Part shown: positions 41,279-48,424 of the stretch, piece after piece
How the letters are laid out: every line of letters starts with the position of its first letter
Position numbering within the stretch: position 1 is the stretch's first letter
Assembly (NCBI GenBank): GCA_023415595.1
Contig: JAEZJW010000038.1
Coordinates: forward strand, 1 to 48,424
DNA length: 48,424 nt
From: Bacillota bacterium
Lineage (GTDB): Bacteria; Bacillota; Clostridia; Lachnospirales; Lachnospiraceae
Direction: 5' to 3'
Translations under genes and position numbers: made by a program
The notes under the pieces: generated by a model
The model's database searches: none
What the model was told of the DNA's origin: nothing
The model's input: the letters and a program-made list of their open reading frames with translations, nothing else

Positions 41279-44200
41279 CTATTTTACGACTATTTTCACC
41301 AGTGGACCTCTGCCTGCCTTATTCGTCCCCCAGAGCTTAATCGCTGTGCCAGCCTTCTGCTTTGGAATCTTGATCGTGAAGTTCCCTTTATCATTAATGG
41401 TACCTTCATAGGTCTTCTTACCGATTTGTGCAAAGATTCTGGTTTGAGTTGCAGCCACCTTCTCCGGAGCATTCTTCAAAGACTCGGGCAGAGATTTTTC
41501 TGCTGAAGCATCCGTCTTAGTTTGGGAAGCTTCTTGATCACTGTCCGCCTTTGACTGAATAGATTCTACTGTCTTTCCCGTTTTTGCCGGATCAGCTGTA
41601 GTATCGCTGCCCGATTCGGTTTTTTCCGGAGCAGGAGCAACATAATCCAATAACTCTACTGTTCCGGTAATTTTCTTATCCCCTGCCTTAACAAGCTTCA
41701 CTACCGGCGCATCCGGTGCCGCTTTAACAACCTGTGAATTGAGGATGTCACTGATACCGGCTTCATTGGAGGCTGTTACAGTGACAGCAACACCGGAAGC
41801 CGCTCGGTCGGTTTCAAAGGAGTAGATATATAAGCCCTTCTCCGGATCCTGTTTATAGTCCTTAGTGATATAAGCCTTGCCTCCTATGGTTAAGGTGACT
41901 TCACAATTCTTATCGGCCGCTACCTGTACCAGCTTATCCGCATTCGTAATGTCTTTTATCAGCACAGGAACTTCCGGTCTGCCCGCCAGTACGACTGTCC
42001 GGTTGGCCAGCAGAATTCTTCCCTCCATGAATCTGGTCATGACATAAACTTTCATGCCCGGTTCCAGCTTCTTCTCCAACTCAAGCCTATATCTGCTGAA
42101 TTCATCTGTAGTCAGGGTATACAGAGTGTTTTTAAAGCTTTCTCCCTCTCCCTCACTGATTGCCAGGAATACGGTTCCGCCATCATAATAATCACCCGAT
42201 ATAATACTTGTTTTACTTGTAACTCTGCTAAGCGTCAGATTGGTGGAGGAAAGCTTTAGGTATTTCTCAATATCATTGACAGTTACAGCTGTTGCAAAGC
42301 TCTCTCTTGGAGCACCGTTCTTCACATCAGATGCCTTGACCGTCATTTGCTGCCCTGCCTTAAGCTGTTCATTAAGGTTAAATGAGAAATTTCCTTCTTT
42401 ATCTGTCTTCGTTGTATAGGATTGATCACCGATTGTAAGCGTAATCGTAAATACTTTATTTGCAGCTCCCGGAACATTACCCGAAACCTGTTTCTCAATA
42501 TTGCTGACCTCATAGACCATGGGTGCATTCGGTACCACTTCGGATACTTTTACCGTAGTAACCCGGCTGATTCTCGAAAGGTGGTCCAAGTTGTATAAGG
42601 TTATCGTTTTCCCCGCTTCCTGGGGAGGTACGATCATTGAGAAATAACCATTCTCATTCACTGTGAAGCTGGTCTCTATCACTTTCGCACTGGAATCGTA
42701 AATATCGATTGCATTCTGGTATAACGCTCTGCCTCCGCTCTCCGGTACATATACTATATCATCCACTATGGCAATGACAATGGCATCACTGTCATTCGTA
42801 TCACCCTGGATATAATTCATATTATTGGATAAAGGAAGAATGTTGGGCTTGTTCGGACCGGTACGCTTTACCTGCACCCGGACCCTCTCACTCTCAAGGC
42901 CTTTGGCTGTATCCTTGATATATACATTTACAATAGAACCGGAGGGCTGGGAAGGTAATGCATAAGAAAACTTTCCGTCTGCTCCGACCTTTCCTTCATA
43001 GTTACCGGTATACGCTTCAAATACAATCGTAGTCTTCGGTTCAGCTTTACCGGATATCGCCGTCTTTCGGTTTGTATAGGAATCCACGGTTGGTTTAGAA
43101 AGCAGGTTTTCATTGAAGTTATCTATCACAAGCTTCTTAATTGCTTTATTCCCATGAATATCCTCGGCATAGATAGTATATGTCCCATTATCATAAACAG
43201 CGAAACGCTGATTGGTAATGGCTATACTTTTGGCGGCCGGCCAGATGGGATCCTTCAGATCATACTCCCCCTTCTGTACCCGGATTGCTTTAATCTCGGA
43301 GGCATCAGTTACCTGCAGCGCTACCTCAAAGGAGCTGGCTGTTGCGCTGGTGACTGCCGGAGCTGTAATTATAACCGGACTGATCTTATCCTTATCCTCC
43401 TGTTGATAGGAAGCAATATAATAACGGTATCCCTTCGCTTCAGTCAGATTGCTGTTATAATAAGGCGTTGCTTTTAACAATTCCTCGGCATAGGATGGTG
43501 TCTTCGTTATGAACTTATAACCGGAAGGCAAACTTACTCTCCAGTTATTATCCACCTGGGGCAGAATACTGCCGCAATGATAAGCCTGTTCCACATATTT
43601 GCCAAGTACGGACTGACTTCTGACAAATCCATTCAGGACCACCTGCTTCTCGACACCCTGGTTGGCTTCTACCGGAATCGTGATCTTATTCGTTGCCAAT
43701 AGGAAAACCATATCATCCTTAACATCGGTTCCATTCACCTTCAGGCTCTTGACCCTACGGTTTTGGGTAATCCGGTTGCCGGAGAAATCATACCTTGCTT
43801 CTAAGGTTGGATCTATCACATAGTCTATTCCATCAAAGACAAAGAAGTTACTCCAGTCCTCCAGCCATTCCTCCTTGATCAGGGATTTTATTCCCTTCTC
43901 CTTCATCAGGGCGGACATTACCGGATCCTTCCAGTCCTTACCCTTGCTCAGTGTTTCATAGGCACTGGCTGTCCACTCCAGCCATTCCTTCAGCTGCTTT
44001 CCGGTTATCGTGTAAACATATAAATAATTATTATAAGGTTGGATCGTTGTAAGATCAGATTCAGTTATCTTATCCCTGATATTGATAAAATCATTGACAG
44101 AATTCACACCATAGCTTGCATAGGTGGAGGCTGCGATGATCGGGTAATTCTTATAGGCTGTTCCCGCATTGCTCGTAAAATTAATTGCATATTGGATCTT

Positions 44201-45445
44201 GGAATCATTCAGCAGCTGAATGGCTGTATTATCTCCCAGTAAGCCATACCAGTTCTGAATAACCGTATTCTTATCCAGCTCACCGATAATTTCTGTGGAA
44301 TATTCAAGAAGCTTTGATTCCCAGCTGCCATAGAGTCCGGATAGCTTCTTATCCTCTTTCGTATTATCCGCAGTGACCTTACGGAGCTCCGATGTCCGGT
44401 CAACAATCTCTACTCCCTCTGCTGAAACCTCCAGAGTCAGATCCACAACGCCGATTGCCTTCCCGCGGTCCCCTGCCATTACTACGTTTTTACCGTTCAT
44501 TAGATAGGTTTTCTTATCAACATTCGGAAGCTTATAGTAGGGAGACGTCATGTCCGTAGTAGGAAACAGGTTATGCTCATGCCCGCATACTACAACATCG
44601 ATCTCCGGTATCTTCGTTAAAGCATAAGCCACATTCTTAAAATTCAGTTCCGGATTCTCCGGCCCAATTCCGGTATGGGACAGGGCTATGATGATATCCG
44701 CTCCCATTTCCTTAAGCTTAGCTGCCTTCGTCTTAGCATTTTGCACCATATCCTCTGTCTTCAGGATACCGGCATAGCTATGGGTTTTTGCGGTCAGGGT
44801 CGGTATCGTCTGTCCGATAATACCGATGGTGACTTCCGCAGTTTTGCCGGAGGCAGTCTTCATCTGCCTGGTAATCAGCATCGTATCGATAAACGGATAG
44901 CTCCCGGTCTTAGAGTCGGTAACATTGGAAACCACTGTAATATTCCTTAATCCGGAGCCATTCAGCTGCTTAAGGATATATTCATAGCCATAATCAAAAT
45001 CATGATTGCCAAGCGTAATCGCATCATAACCGATCATAGCCATAGCCTGATAGATCGGCTGGATACTCGACTGGTCTTCAGAGAATATGTATTCTGTCGT
45101 ATAGTCATATAACACATCCCCTGCATCCAGCGTGAAGGTATTCTCCCTGGGGAGCTCATTTCTGGTCCTGGTAATCAGGTCCATGACTCTGGCAAGACCG
45201 CCATTGTTATAATCCACTCCCAACTCATAGTCCTTACTGTTCAACTGTCCATGAAGATCGGTAGTGCCGATAATTCTGATATCAACGGTCTCTGCCTTCT
45301 GTACTGCGGCATCCGCTCTGACTGCCCGATCTCCTCCGTACCATAGTAAGCTTAATATTATTATCAATAAAGAGATTCCAACGGTAATATAGGTACCGGA
45401 AGAATGTCTTTTCTGTAGTAGCTTCTGAACTCTTTTTCTCTTCAT
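41279..45445 (-). CDS. Large surface 5'-nucleotidase/cyclic-phosphodiesterase with Ig-like repeats
   Basis: A 1388-residue secreted or membrane-anchored protein. The N-terminus is basic, then a hydrophobic helix (about residues 18-36), then ADA as a possible cleavage site. A calcineurin-type metallophosphatase follows: TTDLHGQL, LDAGDVLYDY, LGNHDFDYGYEY and VVCGHEHNL give the two-metal site. The 5'-nucleotidase C-terminal domain (about residues 390-600) includes YNNYLYVYTITGKQLKEWLE. About 500 residues of repeated Ig-like/beta-sandwich units follow, for example NKVFTITLTIGDQSYTTKTD and MVYEVSNIEKQVSG-type units. It probably releases nucleosides or phosphate from extracellular nucleotides, feeding the deo genes elsewhere in the window. 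The start at ATG 45445 has AAGGAG upstream. Confidence 0.88.
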   Translation of the reverse strand: MKRKRVQKLLQKRHSSGTYITVGISLLIIILSLLWYGGDRAVRADAAVQKAETVDIRIIGTTDLHGQLNSKDYELGVDYNNGGLARVMDLITRTRNELPRENTFTLDAGDVLYDYTTEYIFSEDQSSIQPIYQAMAMIGYDAITLGNHDFDYGYEYILKQLNGSGLRNITVVSNVTDSKTGSYPFIDTMLITRQMKTASGKTAEVTIGIIGQTIPTLTAKTHSYAGILKTEDMVQNAKTKAAKLKEMGADIIIALSHTGIGPENPELNFKNVAYALTKIPEIDVVVCGHEHNLFPTTDMTSPYYKLPNVDKKTYLMNGKNVVMAGDRGKAIGVVDLTLEVSAEGVEIVDRTSELRKVTADNTKEDKKLSGLYGSWESKLLEYSTEIIGELDKNTVIQNWYGLLGDNTAIQLLNDSKIQYAINFTSNAGTAYKNYPIIAASTYASYGVNSVNDFINIRDKITESDLTTIQPYNNYLYVYTITGKQLKEWLEWTASAYETLSKGKDWKDPVMSALMKEKGIKSLIKEEWLEDWSNFFVFDGIDYVIDPTLEARYDFSGNRITQNRRVKSLKVNGTDVKDDMVFLLATNKITIPVEANQGVEKQVVLNGFVRSQSVLGKYVEQAYHCGSILPQVDNNWRVSLPSGYKFITKTPSYAEELLKATPYYNSNLTEAKGYRYYIASYQQEDKDKISPVIITAPAVTSATASSFEVALQVTDASEIKAIRVQKGEYDLKDPIWPAAKSIAITNQRFAVYDNGTYTIYAEDIHGNKAIKKLVIDNFNENLLSKPTVDSYTNRKTAISGKAEPKTTIVFEAYTGNYEGKVGADGKFSYALPSQPSGSIVNVYIKDTAKGLESERVRVQVKRTGPNKPNILPLSNNMNYIQGDTNDSDAIVIAIVDDIVYVPESGGRALYQNAIDIYDSSAKVIETSFTVNENGYFSMIVPPQEAGKTITLYNLDHLSRISRVTTVKVSEVVPNAPMVYEVSNIEKQVSGNVPGAANKVFTITLTIGDQSYTTKTDKEGNFSFNLNEQLKAGQQMTVKASDVKNGAPRESFATAVTVNDIEKYLKLSSTNLTLSRVTSKTSIISGDYYDGGTVFLAISEGEGESFKNTLYTLTTDEFSRYRLELEKKLEPGMKVYVMTRFMEGRILLANRTVVLAGRPEVPVLIKDITNADKLVQVAADKNCEVTLTIGGKAYITKDYKQDPEKGLYIYSFETDRAASGVAVTVTASNEAGISDILNSQVVKAAPDAPVVKLVKAGDKKITGTVELLDYVAPAPEKTESGSDTTADPAKTGKTVESIQSKADSDQEASQTKTDASAEKSLPESLKNAPEKVAATQTRIFAQIGKKTYEGTINDKGNFTIKIPKQKAGTAIKLWGTNKAGRGPLVKIVVK

Positions 45446-45645
45446 TACTCTCACTCCTTGCCCGTAACTCCTGCAGCTTTAAATAAACACCAACGCTGGT
45501 AAATATGTGCTGCAGTCTTTACTAATATTAGTCAACATTGCCAGTTTTCACATCCTGGCTTAATATTAGGTAAATAATAAGGCAAAAGAATGGCAAATAG
45601 CTTAAGAAAAACTTACCATTGAGAGAACAAACAAAGAAAAGCTCA

Positions 45646-45993
45646 TTAGACATTTGCATCAGTTGCAAAGGCCTCTGATCCCATTGGTGAAATTGTGACG
45701 TAAAGGCGCAGGACATCCTCACCGGTATTTATAACCTGTAAGCTTTCCTGCCCATCCACCTGCATTAACTCGCCCACCTGCAGCGAGGTCTCCTTGCCAT
45801 TCGTGATAACCTTGGCATTTCCCTCCATGACCTGAAGGAAAAGGGTCGATTCCAGATGTGTGTGTCCCGGCAGTATTTCCCCTTTTGCTATGTTAAGAAC
45901 AAAGGCAATCACATCATCACTTTTGAAAATCATACGCTTGGCAATTTTTCCTTCTGGCTCATGAAAATAATCGTTAAAAATATACTTGTTCAT
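45646..45993 (-). CDS. Cupin-domain protein
   Basis: A 115-residue single-domain cupin. GEILPGHTHLESTLFLQVME is motif 1 with metal-binding His pair, and GELMQVDGQESLQVINTGED is the motif 2 region, in which the usual His is replaced by Gln-Glu-Ser, so metal binding may be weak. AGGAGG precedes ATG 45993. Role unknown: it may bind a small molecule or act as a simple enzyme. It follows the lipoprotein gene at 46163 across a strong hairpin. Confidence 0.8.
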   Translation of the reverse strand: MNKYIFNDYFHEPEGKIAKRMIFKSDDVIAFVLNIAKGEILPGHTHLESTLFLQVMEGNAKVITNGKETSLQVGELMQVDGQESLQVINTGEDVLRLYVTISPMGSEAFATDANV

Positions 45994-46085
45994 AAAATAA
46001 TTCCTCCTTTAATATAAGCTTAAACTTTAATATACCCCAATTGGGAAAAGGCATTCCCGCATGCCGGCTTTTCATCTACCTCTTT

Positions 46086-46130
46086 GGTAATAACAAACCG
46101 CTCACTTAACGTGAGCGGTTTGTTATTACC
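46086..46130. terminator. Perfect 20-bp stem-loop
   Basis: GGTAATAACAAACCGCTCAC and its exact complement around TTAAC. It lies just downstream of the minus-strand lipoprotein gene and upstream of the cupin gene; the T-rich part of the stem supplies the tail. A strong terminator candidate. Confidence 0.75.
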
Positions 46131-46162
46131 AGGGAAGCAGGATTATGCCCTGCTCTCTGATT

Positions 46163-46705
46163 TTACTTCTTAAGTTCCTGGCTGCCGGTTACTTTACTTG
46201 TTTCATCCATCGAGAAAGTAGACTGTGCTTCCTCTGTAGTAAAATAAACATTTCCGTCTACAGTAGCATCAATCAGCTTAAAATTAGCCACAGCGATGTA
46301 TAAGTCACCTTTAAAGGTGCCGTGTTGAATACTTGCTTCCGGACTGGTTACGGTTAACTTGGGAGCGGTCAAGGTATATCTGGCAGTAATCTTCCTGTTC
46401 TCATCCTGTGAGTACAGAGCAATTTTACGCTGAAGAAGTTCCTTCCCGATGTCATCCTTTTTACCGTTTTTGAACTCCCCTTCTACGAGAAGATCTTCAT
46501 TCACAGTAAGATCACTTGTAATTGCTATAATCCAAGTCCCATCTTTGCTGATGGCTTTTTTAAATGCGTCTGCCGTATTAACAATTGAGGCACTGCTTAT
46601 CGCATCCGGATCTTCTGTGTTTACCTGCCCGGACTTATTAGAACTGCATCCGGTCAAAGTGATTATCAGAAAAGAAAATAAGGTAAGTTTTATCAGAATT
46701 TTCAT
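46163..46705 (-). CDS. Lipoprotein, unknown function
   Basis: A 180-residue lipoprotein with lipobox TLTGC (Cys20). The mature part is Thr/Ser/Ala-rich: FKKAISKDGTWIIAITSDLT, KITARYTLTAPKLTVTSPEA and LYIAVANFKLIDATVDGNVY form a beta-helix-like pattern of short strands, common in polymer-forming or bactofilin-like surface proteins. No enzyme motif seen. AGGAG precedes ATG 46705. Confidence 0.72.
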   Translation of the reverse strand: MKILIKLTLFSFLIITLTGCSSNKSGQVNTEDPDAISSASIVNTADAFKKAISKDGTWIIAITSDLTVNEDLLVEGEFKNGKKDDIGKELLQRKIALYSQDENRKITARYTLTAPKLTVTSPEASIQHGTFKGDLYIAVANFKLIDATVDGNVYFTTEEAQSTFSMDETSKVTGSQELKK

Positions 46706-46814
46706 ATATTTCTCCTTTTGTGATTTTTTACAAGCTCATTATATACCTTGGAAACACACAATGTTGTAGCCATAGCTACAATTCAGGAAAAATATTTGAA
46801 TATTTTCTTATTCT

Positions 46815-48424
46815 TTATTCCACTGTTACCTTTATCTTCTTATACACACCATTTTGCGCATAAGCGTATACATAGCAGGTGCCCTTTGCATTTGCAGTAA
46901 TCTTTCCCCTGATATTAACAGTTGCGATATTCTTGTTGGAGGTTTCATAACGAATAACTGTCGTATGCTCCTTCAGCTTCATGTCCTTCGGCAAAATCAC
47001 CTGGCAGCTCAAGGTTTTGGATTTTCCAGTCTCCAGCATAACTGATGCTGTATCCGTTGTTACCTCGGTCGGATCAGCATAGGTCTTGCTCTCAGTAATT
47101 GAGTGTATTACCTTTGAGGTCATGATGATGACCTGCTCCCCGTCAATCAACCGGTAAGCCTTGACCTGGTACTTGTAATTGGTTCCTTGCTTCAGGTTCT
47201 TAACCGTGTAGCTTGTGGTATTAGCCGGAAGCTCTGTCAGCTTCATCATCTCTTCTCCACATTTTCCTCCGTAGATCAGATAACCATCCACATTTACAGC
47301 TCTCTTATAAGATAAAGTTTGTGAAGTTTTGTCCGCCTTAGCCTTCAACTGCAGATGGTGGAAATCCTGATAGGTCTGAATTCTGCTGATATCCTGATAT
47401 GTCAGAGCATAGGTTGAGAATCTGTCCGTCTCAAAGGTAAACAGATGCTTGTCCGCATCATAGCTTCCTTCGATCCTGGTTACATGTCCATCATGAATCC
47501 GAACGACATAGAACGCTCTGTTTTTTGTTGCGTCCGTATTTCGGAGCTCCTCCGGTACCTCGAGACTGATACTGATTTTGCCGTTGGTCTCTGTAACCTT
47601 TGACTGTTCCTGATTGCCAATTTGCTTATACAGCGTCAGATCCACATACAATACGGAAATATCCGAAGCTCCGCTTCCTGTAGCTCCATTCTCCGCAGCC
47701 AGCTTATCCTGAATAAGCTTCTTCTCTTCCTCACTGACCGAGGCACTGATGTCTGTAACCTTCAATATAATCTTAGCGTTCTCTCCCTTAGCTACAATTT
47801 CCTGTTCCTCTGGAGTTAATACACTGGTCTTCAGTTCCTCATTGCTGTTGTTTAGATTCACTGCCGGAGCACCATCCTCCTGCTGTTTGTCCTTTTCCAC
47901 TGTTCCCTCGGGTCTTTCCGGACTGGCAGGAGCGGGAGCAGGTGAACCTCCACCACCGCCTGGGGCAGAAGCACTATATGCGATAATTGTGATACTCTGA
48001 TTGGCAGAGGCCAGTACCGTGCCCGCAGCCTTGACGCGCACCAGATAGGTGCCGGGGGCAAGGGTGGTAGTACCGGAGGCATTGCTCCAGGTACTGCCGG
48101 TGCTAGATTTGTATTCATGTAATGATGTCATAGGGATGCTGCCGTTTCCGCCAATGGTGTTCGGCTGCGTTGGAGTCAGAGCCGGAGTCGCTGCCTGTGT
48201 GACTGTTATGGTCTGCGCATCTGAATCTGTTGTAGTCGATCCGTTGCCCTTCTTCACTACTTGGATAGTGCAGGGAGTCAGGCCGGTCAGATTTAAATCC
48301 GCACCAGAGGTAATATCCGTCCAGGCTCCGCTGTCGATCTGATATTTCATCCCGTTAGTCACACCGGAGAGCGTGCCGGTATCCGGGCCTGTGGCAGTGA
48401 AGGTAGCGTTGGGTGTGGCCTCCT
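46815..48424 (-). CDS. Surface protein with FN3 and BIG2 domains (5' end outside window)
   Basis: The frame stays open to the right edge, so this is the C-terminal part, about 536 codons. It begins in Ig-like units (TGTLSGVTNGMKYQIDSGAW and ITSGADLNLTGLTPCTIQVV) of a repeat type common in clostridial surface proteins. A Gly/Pro linker (PGGGGGSPAPAPASPERPEG) follows, then a region with EEEKKLIQDKLAAENGATGS. A fibronectin type III domain (VDGYLIYGGKCGEEMMKLTE to NYKYQVKAYR) and a C-terminal BIG2-like domain (YETSNKNIATVNIRGKITAN then AKGTCYVYAYAQNGVYKKIK) end it. It likely binds carbohydrate or host/cell-wall partners. No sortase motif at the C-terminus. Confidence 0.85.
   Translation of the reverse strand, partial: EATPNATFTATGPDTGTLSGVTNGMKYQIDSGAWTDITSGADLNLTGLTPCTIQVVKKGNGSTTTDSDAQTITVTQAATPALTPTQPNTIGGNGSIPMTSLHEYKSSTGSTWSNASGTTTLAPGTYLVRVKAAGTVLASANQSITIIAYSASAPGGGGGSPAPAPASPERPEGTVEKDKQQEDGAPAVNLNNSNEELKTSVLTPEEQEIVAKGENAKIILKVTDISASVSEEEKKLIQDKLAAENGATGSGASDISVLYVDLTLYKQIGNQEQSKVTETNGKISISLEVPEELRNTDATKNRAFYVVRIHDGHVTRIEGSYDADKHLFTFETDRFSTYALTYQDISRIQTYQDFHHLQLKAKADKTSQTLSYKRAVNVDGYLIYGGKCGEEMMKLTELPANTTSYTVKNLKQGTNYKYQVKAYRLIDGEQVIIMTSKVIHSITESKTYADPTEVTTDTASVMLETGKSKTLSCQVILPKDMKLKEHTTVIRYETSNKNIATVNIRGKITANAKGTCYVYAYAQNGVYKKIKVTVE

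Noticed and set aside
12770..48424. Many long ORFs opposite housekeeping genes
   Set aside because: They lie antisense to well-supported genes such as topB, uvrA-like, glyA and deoC, show no protein motifs and lack ribosome sites.

Overview
The window looks like chromosome of a low-to-moderate GC Gram-positive anaerobe, most likely a member of the Clostridia (Lachnospiraceae-like). This is inferred from strong AGGAGG-type ribosome binding sites, frequent TTG/GTG starts, many lipoproteins, a DegV/LUD pair, a DUF4349 lipoprotein, FN3/BIG2 surface proteins and clostridial-style GlmS, TopB, DinB and GlyA. No species can be named from the sequence alone.

Region 1 (1 to about 4800) is the most unusual part: a run of small AT-rich genes, all on the + strand, each followed by a 133-151 bp imperfect inverted repeat that begins with a TAAC core and ends with a GTTA core. 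These have the architecture of integron attC recombination sites, so this is an integron gene-cassette array. It holds a partial methyltransferase cassette, five complete cassettes (4-TM membrane protein, GNAT acetyltransferase, flavodoxin, exported membrane-anchored protein, methyltransferase) and a sixth attC cut off in its right arm. No integrase is in the window; gene and attC polarity would put it to the left. In all five complete cassettes the first 16-19 bases are the inverted complement of the last 16-19, the sequences differ between cassettes but pairing is kept, and position 11 is always A at the start against C at the end (a G.T wobble on the bottom strand, A.C on the top strand). 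Cassettes 2 and 4 also share a 38-nt leader.

Region 2 (4800-12700, + strand): a decayed nitrilase fragment at the array edge, then a lipoprotein overlapping a small double-[4Fe-4S] QueG-like protein, two GNAT acetyltransferases, a stand-alone acyltransferase catalytic domain, a ComER/ProC-like reductase, a histidine phosphatase, a solute-binding lipoprotein, an ATC-hydrolase-like protein and a small membrane protein.

Region 3 (12770-23942): a minus-strand six-hairpin glycosidase-like protein, glmS and topB, then divergent degV-LUD. A 222-bp branched inverted-repeat element lies at 22170-22391, followed by a GNAT-acylphosphatase pair.

Region 4 (24002-31108): two AraC-type regulators with GyrI-like C-terminal domains flank a nucleotidyltransferase/UvrA-like operon and a second QueG-like protein. 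An 18-bp direct repeat spaced 31 bp lies in the first divergent promoter region.

Region 5 (31424-36101, minus strand): a probable deoD-deoC-cdd-pfkB-glyA operon for nucleoside salvage and one-carbon metabolism, ending in a terminator. Here glyA carries an in-frame TAA at codon 50, and the PfkB kinase carries a four-unit 14-residue tandem repeat.

Region 6 (36397 to the end): a MATE transporter, a small exported protein, DNA polymerase IV, a DUF4349 lipoprotein, a large 5'-nucleotidase-like surface protein with Ig-like domains, a cupin, a lipoprotein, and a partial FN3/BIG2 surface protein running off the right edge.
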